From: Mycoplasma sp. SG1
Lineage (GTDB): Bacteria; Bacillota_I; Bacilli_A; Mycoplasmatales; SG1
NCBI RefSeq assembly: GCF_023612375.1
Contig: NZ_CP076852.1
Coordinates: 453,475 to 517,474 of the forward strand
Direction: 5' to 3'
DNA: 64,000 nt
The notes below the pieces were generated by a model that searched no databases, was not told the origin of the DNA, and saw only the letters and a program-made list of their open reading frames with translations. The translations under genes were made by a program, and so were the position numbers. This document shows, piece by piece, positions 15,331 through 28,400 of this stretch (position 1 is the first letter of the stretch; each line of letters begins with the position of its first letter).

Positions 15331-15750
15331 ATGAATAGTTATTTGGGGATGGATTTAGGAGAAACAACATTAGGTTTAGCAGTTAATATCGGTAATTGTG
15401 TTATTTTGTTGAAACCTATTTATTATAAAGTTGGTGATTTCAAGTTTGTTTTAAATGAACTGGAATCAATATTTGAAAGATATGATATTAAAAAAATTGT
15501 AATTGGAAATCCAATAATAGAAAATATTACTTCAAAGATATCGAATATGGTAAAATATTTTAGTGTATTGTTAGAATCCAAATTTAATATTAAAGTTTAT
15601 ACTATTAATGAAAACTTTACAACAAAGATAGCAAAAAATATTTATTTCCAATCAAATAAGAATAATAAATTAAAAAATTTTAATAAAATAAAAGATTCGT
15701 TTGCAGCTAAAATCATTTTAGAAGAATTTATAAAAAATTATAGAAATTAA
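15331..15750 (+). CDS. ruvX: Putative Holliday junction resolvase / pre-16S nuclease RuvX (YqgF)
   Basis: 139 aa RNase H-fold protein of the YqgF family, implicated in pre-16S rRNA 5'-end processing and possibly in recombination. The N-terminal MDLGETTLGLAV carries the first acidic catalytic residue. IVIGNPI is the family LPL-like strand, NENFTT the second acidic region, and KDSFAA the C-terminal Asp motif. It starts 8 bp after alaS, as in many Mycoplasma genomes. It lacks the usual Arg of the DER motif (NEN here), so activity is inferred from fold and context. Confidence 0.85.
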   Translation: MNSYLGMDLGETTLGLAVNIGNCVILLKPIYYKVGDFKFVLNELESIFERYDIKKIVIGNPIIENITSKISNMVKYFSVLLESKFNIKVYTINENFTTKIAKNIYFQSNKNNKLKNFNKIKDSFAAKIILEEFIKNYRN

Positions 15751-15763
15751 TCAAGAATACATT

Positions 15764-16249
15764 ATGAAAAAAATATTTGTTACAAAAGATAAAATAGAAT
15801 CGTTAAAAAAAGAATTAGATTATTTAATTAACACAAAAAGGAAAGAAATAATAGAACTTTTGAAAGAATCGCGTGCCCAAGGTGATTTAAAAGAAAATGC
15901 AGATTACGATGCTGCTAAAAATGAACAAGCGATAGTAGAAGAAAGAATTAAAGAAATAGAAATTATTTTAAGTAATAATGTTGACATAAAAACTTCATCT
16001 TACATAAAACCTAATAAAGCTTCTATTGGTTCTGTTGTGGTTTTTGTAAACGTTAAAGACATTGATAATAAATCTAAACATCAAACAGTTCAAATAGTCG
16101 GAGAAATTGAATTCGATCCTTTAAGTCAACCGATTAAAATATCATATCTGTCTCCATTAGCACAAGCCCTTTTAAACCATAAAATAGGAGATACAGTAAT
16201 AGTTAACGCTGAAAATATTTATAAAGTTCAAATTATTAGTTTAAGTTAA
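15764..16249 (+). CDS. greA: Transcription elongation factor GreA
   Basis: Stimulates RNA polymerase to cleave backtracked transcripts. 161 aa, the standard length. The N-terminal antiparallel coiled coil covers residues 6-75, with the conserved tip SRAQGDLKENADYDAAKNEQ carrying the acidic pair that reaches the polymerase active site. The C-terminal FKBP-like domain ends in ISYLSPLAQALLNHKIGD. It is the last gene of alaS-ruvX-greA and is followed by a strong terminator. Confidence 0.97.
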   Translation: MKKIFVTKDKIESLKKELDYLINTKRKEIIELLKESRAQGDLKENADYDAAKNEQAIVEERIKEIEIILSNNVDIKTSSYIKPNKASIGSVVVFVNVKDIDNKSKHQTVQIVGEIEFDPLSQPIKISYLSPLAQALLNHKIGDTVIVNAENIYKVQIISLS

Positions 16250-16280
16250 TCATTCTAAAAAAATTAGATTCTTTTATACA

Positions 16281-16312
16281 ATCCCCCCACTTTAGTGGTG
16301 GGGATTTTTTTT
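16281..16312 (+). terminator. Rho-independent terminator after greA
   Basis: A G/C-rich stem (ATCCCC-CCAC with GTGG-GGGGAT, loop TTTA) is followed by eight T residues. It is the most GC-rich hairpin among the intergenic regions here and separates greA from the giant gene. Confidence 0.9.
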
Positions 16313-16346
16313 ATTTAATTTTTTTTAATATTGTTCATTTTTATAA

Positions 16347-16375
16347 TTGACCTACAATCTTGTATAGTGATAAAA
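16347..16375 (+). promoter_or_regulatory. Candidate promoter of the giant gene
   Basis: TTGACC at 16347-16352 is followed after 16 bp by GATAAA (16369-16374), about 60 bp before the ATG. A second possible -10, TATAAT at 16342-16347, has no clear -35. This is a weak consensus-based call. Confidence 0.35.
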
Positions 16376-16433
16376 CGCGCACATCAAGGAATAAAGGAAT
16401 ATATAAAAAATATCTAAATTACATAAATCTAGA

Positions 16434-19400
16434 ATGAAAAATAAAAATAAATCAAAAATAATCTATTGAAAATTACTGGTTTCAATAACATTATTTACTT
16501 TTGCTACTATTTCATCATTTTCAATTATTAGTCAAATTATAGGTGGTGATAATTCTGAAAATAATGTAACATTAAACTCTAATTTAGCAGAAAACCGTGT
16601 AAATAACTATGGTAATTTTCAACAAAATTTTGGTGATATTTTAAAAATAGACCCTATTTTAAATGGTAAACTACTTGGAAATACCAATTTTAATAAAATA
16701 TTAGCGGATCAGATTCCTTATTCAATACCAAAAAAATATAAATATTGGATGATGTTTGATTTTACTGGATTTTTTAATCGAAATAATACAAAAGTATTTT
16801 GCTCTAATGCGTATTATCTTAATAAAGAAGATGGAAAAAATAAATCATTAATTATCGTAAAAGATATTAACAGAGGTTATGTTATTCCGTTGGAAGCTGA
16901 CTATACAGGCAATAATATAAAAAGGGTTGCATTTACAAAAATCAGGGTTTCAAAACCTATTGCTAATAAATTTGGAGAATGAATAAATAATAACGATACA
17001 CTTAAAGATGTTTTTGAAACTATTAAAAATAAAATAGGTTATGTAAATGGTTTTGAATTTAATGAATTAACAAAAAATTATATAAGACATTTTACTGTTT
17101 TGAACAATGGTTTAATATCATTGCCAAATAATAACTATACAATTACAAGTAGTGAAATTACGGGAGAATTCCAATGAAAAAATAATGGAGTAAAAGGAAA
17201 TAACGTTAATGTATTAACATTTCAAAACAATAAATTAACTAACGATATTTTAAAACATTTCTCAGGTTCCTCAGAATATCAGATGGGTGTTGAGGATATT
17301 TTATCCATTGTCTTTATTATAATTACTGCCATAACTATCGTCATACCATTTTTTGGACCTGTTATATCAACAGCTGCTGGAACAGCAGAAGCCGGTCTTG
17401 CAGGTGGAGAAGCGGCAGCTGAAGGTGCAGGACTTCTAGGTGCAGCGGCTGAAACTGGGGCCGGTTTAAGTGAAGCGACAACAACAATAGCAAGTGCTGG
17501 CGGAAATATTCTAAATGCCTTTAGAAATATTGGTTCATATATTTATTCTGGAATAGAATATTTAAGTCCAAGTAAACCTCTTGCTAATATTATCTTTGGG
17601 GCTGCTGAAGACTGAACTTGAAAAACAGTCGCAGAAGCTGGATTAAATATCGGACTGAGTATCTTTGTTGGAGATATTCTTCCTACATATTCAATTATTA
17701 GCAAGTTTTCAACAATAAATAATTATGATATGTATCAAACTTCAATCACTACTGGTTATCTTTTTAATATTGGGTTAATGACTTTTTTTAGTGCCAGATT
17801 GCTTTGACAAATTAAAAACTTAGTATTAACGTCTAAATTATTGCTAAATTCAGGTGAAATATTGTTCATAAAATTTTGAGACAGTGTTAGATTTGGTGCA
17901 AAAACAAATTTTTTTAACCCCACATACATTGGGTCGTTTTTCATAAGATCGATTGCTAAAATGATTCCAAGTAGTATATTTTTTCTTCCAACAGTTATTA
18001 ATTTTTTTAAACATTTAGAATTAATGAAAGAATCAAATTTAGGTTATATAAGTTCAAATTTTACAACCGCTTATTATTTTTTAGAAGTTCTGATTAATGC
18101 TGGAAGTTCAGGTATAGAATTAGTTTCTAATTTTATCATAGAACATCCTACTATATTTACTCGTTTATCTTCATATATGGATGCAACTGCAGGCAATCGT
18201 AATACTCATCAGGGCAGTTCTGAACATTTCCTTCCTCCAAACGATCCTTTAGATCAACCATCTACAAGTACAGGAATCAGAATTCCTAGCGGAGGATCTG
18301 AAGATCCAACTTTACATACAATAAGACTATTACAAAAACAAAAAAATTTATTTGGAACTCCCGATTCAACAACTTCAAATTACACAGATGCTTTAAGCGG
18401 TGAAATATCATTAAAAAAACGATCAATTGATGATTTAAGCGATTATCAAAGTTTAGACTTCAATGAAAACAAGTTTTCATTCACATCCGATAATGTCAAA
18501 CCAACAACAAATCAAGATCATATTTATAGTGTCATTGATAAAACATCTAAAACACTCAAATCAAGCACGGATAATGAAATAAACGCATCAGGTTTTTTTT
18601 ATACTCAAACTGATGAATATCCTCCAGAAGTACCACCTAAAACTTTTGGTTTATTTAGAAATAATTTATCTAATGAAGGCGATTCTATATCTGAAAAAGA
18701 TAAAAGCGAAGAAGCCTCATTGTTGTGGGATGGTAAAGAATGAGACGATTATAAATTGGTTTCTTCTGACATATCTATAGATGATAGTAAATCTGAAGGT
18801 TCTTTATATTCAACACCAGAAGAATTTATAAATGGAATAGAGGAAAAAATTAATGATTTAGAACAAGATGTAAAACTAAGAAGTATAACTATTGAAAGTT
18901 TGAAAAAATTTGAAGACCACTATTCTTTGCTAAAAGGTGATGAAGAAGATAAATATTGAAATGATCAAAAAATATCTAGTTTAGTTGAAGATTATAACAA
19001 AGAAAAATGACCACAAATACTTGAAAAATTAACTTATGATAGTGATGAAAAAATAGATTATAATTTCCCTACTCTAAGACAGGATGAAGAAGATATTGAC
19101 CCCATTTCCTTTCAACATGATTTAGCAGTTATTAAGTACAATTTATCAAGTAGCCAAGAAGATATTAATAATATTGAGGAGCCAGAAAAATCTATCACAG
19201 AAGAATTTGGAAGTTTAAACGACCATTTACATGATAGTTCATTTGAAAAATCAGAAAATAATCAATTAAATGATTCTTTTATATTAGATAAAAGCTTAGA
19301 TGATGAAGAAAGCATCAATCAAAACTTATCTATTGATCGAATAATTGAAACAGAAGAACAAAGATTACAAGCACAAGAACCGGTCTTAGATATCCCTCAA

Positions 19401-22400
19401 ATAGATACTGAAGCTCAACAAATAGATCAAATTTATAAAAATCCCGAAATTTTGTTTAATTTTACAGATGATGAATGTATTAAATTATCAACAGATAAAG
19501 ATATAAGTTTAATATTTGATAACGGGGTTGGAGCATTTCACGCTGAATTAAGTAAAAATTCTTTCGATCCAGGAAGAGTATATATTGATCAAACAAAAAT
19601 ATTGGATCTTTCTAAACGAATAACCAACAAATTTTTAAAGGAATATAAGTTTTTAAATAATAGATTTCTTAATTTTGAAAAAATAATAACAAAAATTGAT
19701 GACTTTTATCATAAGGTTGCAAAAATATCAATCTTATATGTATCGAATAAAAATAAAGTATTAGGAATTGAAACAATAAATATTAGCGATTTTCTAAATA
19801 ATTTCTTAAAAATAAACGATGAAAATACTATTTTAGAAAGAGGAAATGAAGAGCTTATAAACGTATTTAAAGAAAGTCAGTTAATCAATAAACTGCCTAA
19901 AAATGTTAATGTATATTTTTTTGAAAATGAATATTTTAAAGAATTATTCTCTAGAAATAAATGAAACAATGAATATAACTTCTTGAATTTTATTTTCAGA
20001 AAATGAAACTTAAACACTATTTTAAACCTAATAACTAAAAATAAACTTACTTTTGATGATATAACTGATGGAAAATTTAATCCAATTGCTTCTATAAGAT
20101 TAAATATAAACATTGATGCTATTGAAGTCAAACCAGACAGGGGTCATAACATTTTTTGATTCAATACATATCAAGATACTAAGTTAAAACTTGTTAGTTA
20201 TCAAGTATTAGAAATTAGTGATCCAGAAGATAATACGTTACAACTTTTCAAAATTCCAGAAACCGAAAATGATTTTGTTTTTGTAGAACATTCATTACTT
20301 GCAAAAAACTTACATCTTTTCAATACAATGAAGAATCTTGCATCTGATATGAAACCATCAGCCCTTCAAAAATATATTGATAAATACTTTTTAACAAATA
20401 AATGGGATGCAAATTTATGAGAAAAATATCAACATTATAAATGATCCCTAAATCTAAAACCTGGAATCTTAATACATGATGAATGCATTGCTGCTGAAGT
20501 TGAATATATTAAAAAAAGACAGGCTGCTATTAATGCATTGACAACAATAAATGAATTTTTTGTTCCTCCACAAAAACCTATAATTCAAGACTTAAAAACC
20601 CAAGAACTAACTGATCAACCAACTAATAACATAATCTCAGAAAGTAATGAAATAGACCAAGTTTCAAAATTAAATGAACAAACAATAGTAGAAGATAAAG
20701 CTGAAGCGAGAAACATAACATCTCCACAAGAAGAAAGAGCGGAAGATAAAACAGAAGATCCTAATACAAAAGACAGTAAGAATATTAGTGTTGATGGCGA
20801 ATTAAGGGAAAACTTAAATATAGTAAATGAATATGTTAATCCTTCAATAGAATCTATAATCAAAGATTCATCAATCCACGAACCAACTAATAACAAAATC
20901 CAAGAGCAAGAGTTTAATAACTTTTTTCGTGGATTGATGAATCGTATGAACCAAATTTCAGATTTAAATGAAGAAAGAGAAAATTTAATAAGTCAAAAAA
21001 ATGCAGAACTAATCAATCAAATTTATAAAAATCCAGAAATTTTATTTAATTTTAAAGATGATGAATTAATTCAATTACCGTCAAATAAAGATATTCATTT
21101 TATATCTGATAACGGATTTAAAGAAGCATACACTGAATTAAGGAGTGCTACTTCTCTTGATCAAATAAGACTTCAAAATATAATCAACAAAGCGAATGAA
21201 ACAATTAAACCTTCTGACGAATATAAGTTTTTAAATAATAATCTTCTTCATTTTGATGAAATAATAACAAAAATTGATGATTTTTATCGTAAGGTTGCAA
21301 AAATATCAATTCTATATGTATCAAATAAAAATAAAGTATTAGGAATTGAAACGATAAATATTAGCGATTTTCTAAATAATTTCTTAAAAATAAACTCAGA
21401 AAATAATATTTTAGAAAGAGGAAATGAAGAACTTTCAAATGTATTTAAAGAAAGTAAGTTAATTAATAAACTACCTAAAAATGTTAATGCGTATTTTCTA
21501 GAAAATAAATATTTTAAAGATTTGTTTTCTAGAAATGAATGAAACAATGAATATAACTTCTTGAATTTTATTTTAAAAAAATGAAATTTAAATACTACTT
21601 TAAATTTAATGAATGCCAATAAATTTACTTTTGATGATTTATCTAATGACAAACTTAATCCAATTAATGCTATAAAGTTAACTTTAAGTGTTGATAGAAT
21701 TAAACCAGATAATGTTTCTTGATTCAATCGAAGTGGAAGTAGTAAATTAAAACTTGTTAATTATGAAGTATTGGAAATGAATGATTCAACAAATAATCCA
21801 GTAAAACTTTTTAAAATCCCAGAAACTGGAAATGACTTTGTTTTTGTAGAACATTCATTACTTGCAAAAAACTTACATCTTTTCAATACAATGAAGAATC
21901 TTGCATCTGATATGAAACCATCTGCCCTTCAAAAATATATTGATAAATACTTTTTAACAAAGAAATGGGATGCAAGTTTATGGGAAAAATGTAAAAATTA
22001 TAAATGGTCTCTAAGCATACAACCCGGATATTGAGATCAAGAAAATGATCAATTGAATGATTTAGATTTTGATTTATCTAAAAATGGATTATCTAGTGAC
22101 AATGAAGATCTTTTATCATCAAAAAATATAACCGAAAGAGGAAAATCGTTATTGCAAGATGATGAAGAATGACATGATGCAAAATCAAATACTTCAAAAA
22201 TATCTATAAGTACCCAATCTGAAGAATCTGAATATTTATTAACAAATGAATATATAACTAACGCAGAACAAAAAATTAATGATTTAAAACAAGGGTTAGA
22301 AAAAACTGACCAAAAAGGTCAATTAACTATTGAATCATTGAAAAATTTAGAAGCGAAAGAATCAACATCGGTTACTCCAAGTCCAATAGGCAGTGAAGTT

Positions 22401-25400
22401 ATTAAATTCGATCAAATTTATAAAAATGTAGAAATTTTATTTGATTTTAAAAACAATGAACTTATTCAATTACCAACAGAAAAATATATATATTGAATAT
22501 CTGTTAACGGGGTCAGGGAGTTATACAATAAAATAATTAACAATTTTGATTCTCAAGAAAAATTATTAGATCCTGCAGGAGTAGATAGTGTAGTTGAGCC
22601 TTTTGAACCATATAAGTTTTTAGATAATAATCATCTCCGTTTTGATGAAATAATAACAAAAATTGATGATTTTTATCATAAGGTTGCAAAAATATCAATT
22701 CTATATGTATCAAATAAAAATAAAGTATTAGGAATTGAAACGATAAATATTAGCGATTTTCTAAATAATTTCTTAAAAATAAACTCAGAAAATAATATTT
22801 TAGAAAGAGGAAATGAAGAACTTTCAAATGTATTTAAAGAAAGTAAGTTAATTAATAAACTACCTAAAAATGTTAATGCGTATTTTCTAGAAAATAAATA
22901 TTTTAAAGATTTGTTTTCTAGAAATGAATGAAACAATGAATATAACTTCTTGAATTTTATTTTAAAAAAATGAAATTTAAATACTACTTTAAATTTAATG
23001 AATGCCAATAAATTTACTTTTGATGATTTATCTAATGACAAACTTAATCCAATTAATGCTATAAAGTTAACTTTAAGTGTTGATAGAATTAAACCAGATA
23101 ATGTTTCTTGATTCAATCGAAGTGGAAGTAGTAAATTAAAACTTGTTAATTATGAAGTATTGGAAATGAATGATTCAACAAATAATCCAGTAAAACTTTT
23201 TAAAATCCCAGAAACTGGAAATGACTTTGTTTTTGTGGAGCATTCAATCCTTAAAAACAACTTATCCCTTTTCAAAACAATGAAAAAATATATATATGTC
23301 GCGGATAAACTATCCCTTCAAAAATTTATTAATGAAAATTTTTTAACAAAGAGATGAGATGCAAATTTATGGGAAAAATATAGCGGATACAAATGATCTA
23401 AAAATTTAAAACATGAAAGCTTAAAAAATGATGAAAATATTACAACTAAGATTGAATCTTCTGTAAACCAAGTCGCTTCAAATGAAGAGGCAACAAAAGA
23501 TATTGAAAAAGCTAAAAACGATGATTTTTATGCTAATTACTCAGAACCAGAAAGATTACAATTCTGAGAAAATTTAAAAATACCAGAAGATAGTATTTAT
23601 GATTATAAAATAACAAATAACCCTGAGACAATAGAGTCAATGTACGATTATGATCCTTTAACTGAAAATCTATTAAATGTTGATCTTATCGTAGACCAAA
23701 TATCTAAAACAAAAGAAATCTATGATGATAATATTGATTTAGAATCAGTTCCGATTAATAATACTATTTTGGATAAAACTGATAGTATTGCTAATGATGA
23801 ACCAGAAAAAAAATTAATAAAACCAGGAGAAATAATTAATAGATCTGAGCTAATAATAGATTCAGCTATCGAAACTGATAAGGATTCTGTTGTATACTTT
23901 AGTAATTTTATCAAAATGAATAAAGATGCGTTTATAAATGCGTTTATTCCCTATAATAATGGTCATAAAACTATATGATATTTCGATGAAGAGTTATTTT
24001 TAAACATTATTTCTACTTTTTCTACTATAAACTTAGAAATATTTGAAAGAATAGTAAATAATGATGAAATTATTTCTGATAAAGATTTTAACCAAATTCT
24101 TAAAATCATCGATATAAAAAATCCATCCATAATAGAAGCGTTTAAAAATTATTTTAATAATATAAATAATCACAAATTATTTAATAATCATGTTAAAAAA
24201 ACTATTTTATTAACCGATGACGTTGATTTAAAAGACTATAAAACAATAACATCCATAATATTAAATGATATATCTGAGATTAAAAACAATCCTGGTTCTT
24301 CTAATACTATTTATCCAAGCAACTTTTTCAATGATATTCTATTTAACTGTAAAGTTCAACACTTCTTCCGAACAAATCAAGACTTAATTAATTTTGGTCT
24401 AAAAAATAAATTGATTAAAATTCTTGACAATAATGTAGTATTTATTACGGATAATAATTTTCAATTTATGAATCACGTTTATAAACTTTTTGGTTTAAAA
24501 CCGTTGAGATATTTAAATCTATACTTTAAAAAACTAAATATTATGTTGTCTCAAAACTCTTGAAGTATAGATAGAATAATTGAAGAGTATTTCCCTCCAC
24601 TTATGAAAATAAAATTATATGATTCAGACTTTGATGAAGTAAATATTGAAGGTAATGAAAGTGATAGCTTTTATCATTCTATTAATATATCGAATAAATA
24701 TATTAATGTTCCAACTAATGATTTATTAGATGGTAGCTTTGAACTAAAAACAACCGACCAACTAATGGAACTTGAAAACTTTAGTAAAAGAACTTTTACT
24801 AAAGTTGATATTGAAATCAAATTTAACGATGCATTAAAACATGCTATTGTAGACAATCCTAATCTAAATTTTCTTCATTGATATGTTGTTAATGAAGCGT
24901 ATAACAGTCTTACCCAAAATGATATTGCATTTATTAATACTGATGAAAAATTTTTTAGGTTTGATGTTATAGATTTGGAATCTAATAAAGCAAGTCAATA
25001 TTGAATGACTAAATCTGAATTTACTTCATGATTTAATTCTATAGATCCTATAAATGAATCCGATCTAATAGATCCCAATCTTCTTCAAGAAAAACTAGTA
25101 GCATCTATTAAAACTATTTGAGAAGAGCAAAACAAAGACATTAGTATCTTTGATCATGAAAAATATTTTTTAAATTTTGCACCAAAAGATATTCCAAATA
25201 GTTATTGAATATGTCTAAATAAACATCTAATTAATAATTTAAGCATAATGAAAAGTTTTACTTTATCAAAAATAATGGATTACGCTAGAAAATTAGCTAA
25301 AGTTTTTAATCCAACCGCTACAAAAAATTTATCACCCAGCGATATATATAGTTTTAAAACAGTTAATAACGCAGAAATTAAAGATTTATATTTCAAACTC

Positions 25401-28400
25401 TTTGATAAATGACTAGAACCAAGTTATAAAATGAGCACAGTTGATGCTTATTATATAAATGATGCTGTTGATAGAACCGACAATCTACTTGCTAAAGTAA
25501 ATGTTAGAATGATGATTCCAAAATCATTTAATACAAATAAAATTGCTAATAAATTGTGATTTTTTGCTAAAATACGTGAACTAAACTTTTTTGCCATTAA
25601 AACTAAAAATCAAAAATTAATAATAACTGATTCATCATGAGCTGATCTTAAAAAACATTTTTCAACAGAACAACTAAAACTTATTAAAGACTTTATTAAT
25701 TTTACTAATGTTAAAATTTTTAGAAATAAAGAAACTAAATGAGCAGTAGATAGTTATAATGTAATGCCAAAAAACATTGAATTAATCAAAAATGAATATA
25801 TAAAAAATGTTAATAATTTTTATCATTATTTAATTTCAAATATTAAAAAAATTAATTTCCAAGAATTGTTAATAAATAAAAGTGAGTCATTTATATTCTT
25901 AATAAAAAATAAAATTATTCCTGTAAATGATTCTTCATATTATTATTTTGATTTCAATTTTTCAACTGAACAATGACAAAACATTTATTTAAATTGCCCA
26001 GATAAAAATAAAGAATACATGGTTAAATGATTTGAAAAAATGATTAATGTAATATCTGAACCTATTAACGTATTTGACCATATTGAACCTGCATTTTGAA
26101 TAAATACCGATACCCTTGAATATAATAATATTCCAAAAATTGAGTTATCAAACCATATTTACTTATACAGAGATTTTGAAAAATTTTTTAAATTATTCCC
26201 TAATGCAAACATTTCTAACTTTATTTCAGTTAGTCAAGATATACATGGACGTTATTACGAATATACTGAAAAAATACAAAGTGTTAATTTTAATAAAAAT
26301 TTAGTGGGTTGATTTGATAATAATTACGAAAAAAGAGCATTAACAGATATAAATAATAATCCATTAAATAATTTGATCGCATTACAAATATTATCAAATA
26401 ATAATTCTCAACAAAATATAATTGATATTTCAGCTAATGAAGCAGTTGTAGATTTATTGGTTAAATTGTATAAAATAGAAAATTCATCACAATTATTTTA
26501 TAAATTTATAAACGAAAATGTTCAAAATTATCAATTTGCTGAAAATATAATTTCTTTGACTAATGAAGTGTTTGGTGTAAAAGATAATCATGCTTTGTCT
26601 ATAATTTTAGAAAATATAAAAGAAATAACCACTCTATGCAGTTTGGATGAGTTTATTACTAAGTTTTATCCTGATTTTGACATTGACAATCAAACTTTAG
26701 TTTATGGAATGCATTTGGAATCATTTCATTTGAAAAATAATGGACTTTCGCCAAAAGAGTATATAAAAATAAATGTTTTGCTAAAAAATTTCAAACAATT
26801 TATTCCGTTTATAGAATCTATTAAAAAAGTTAGTATAAAACAACAATCGTTTAATTTTCAAATTTTTAAAAAGGAACTATTAAACTATACAAGAACATTA
26901 CACTTTTTATTTGATAAAGAACAACTAAAAAAATTAATCCCTGATTTAAATAGAACATCAAGATCAATAGAACCAGAAGTTTCTAATAATTACGAAAACA
27001 AATATATTACAGAAATAATTAGCAAAAAGTATACAAAAAGTAGAGCAAAATATGGAGTGATACCGAAAATAAATATAAAATTAAAAGTGCCCACTGGTCT
27101 TGAAACAACTCTTGGAGACGGCAATTTCCCAACAAGAATTAATGATAACACAAAAATAATTTCACTTGCGCAAGTAGAAAAAGATAAAACAAATATTCTA
27201 AATGTTAAAAAATATATTCCCGTTACACGCGGTATGTTTAAAAGTATTATAAAAAATATTTTAGAATCGAACTTAAAAGTTTTATTAAATTCTATCTCAG
27301 AAAGACATTTAGATAGAAATAACGGAGAAGCATCAAGTTCATTATCCGATGATCCATTTATTTTTAATACATTACAATATAAATTTGATTCAATTGATGA
27401 TTACACCAGAGCTGTATTGGGTTTTAATCGTTCAGTTAAAATGGCTATCTTAAAACTTACATTACCAGAACATGAATATGTAAATGCTATCGAATCGCTA
27501 CCTGATTTTATTACAATAATTCATGATAATTCTTTATTAGATATTCGTAAGTATTTCACAGAATTTAATATACCAATATTTAATCCTGAAAATGATTTTA
27601 AAATGTTTTTGGATGGAATATTTAATTCAAATTTAAGTTCTATAATGAGTTTTATATCAACATATGAATATTTTAAAAATATGAATATAACTTCTAAAAA
27701 TATAAAATTAAAAATCAAAAATTCTCTTTTTGCAGAAAATAATATTTTAATTGATCTAAAACATATTAAAGAAATCGATGCACAAATAAGATTTAATATA
27801 TTTAACGGAGAAAATGCTAATTTTAATTACTGACTTCCTCAAAAAAATGAATTACCATTTAAGTTAGATCAAATAGTGAATCTCTTTGTGGACCCCGATA
27901 ATGTTTTTAAATACAATTTTACTACACATGATTGTAACGATAAGATATATGAAAAAATATTCTTTAATTGAATTAGTTTCAAAAGGAATAAAATGATTCC
28001 GCTTGAAAAATTTAAAGAATTATTAGATTTAAATTGAATAAAATTAAAAAATGGAAGAATGTCTGAAGCAGAGTATAATCAAGCGAGAAAAATTATTTAT
28101 CTACCTAATAAATTACTGTATAAAATATCATTTGCTTTAAGACCGAAATCATTTTTATCTTTAATCAATTGAATAGTCGAGAATAATAAAGAATATATTC
28201 TTGCTATTCAAAAACAATTATCTTTAGACAAATTTCACTCTGAAAAAGTTGTAACAAAATGAATAGAGGAGCAATATAATAAAATCTTTAAACACAATAT
28301 TTTATTAAAAAGTAGTGAAAATTTCCTTAAATGAACTAACTTTACAACTCAAAATTTAAATGAAAAATGGAGTATTGATAACAAATCTTTAGAATATATT

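Noticed and set aside
20615..23116. Minus-strand frames of 93-147 aa opposite the giant gene's repeats
   Set aside because: They are shadows of the repeated plus-strand coding sequence. Their identity to each other reflects the DNA repeat.
26116..26304. Separate 62-aa gene
   Set aside because: It is out of frame with the giant gene, whose frame is continuous across it when TGA is Trp.
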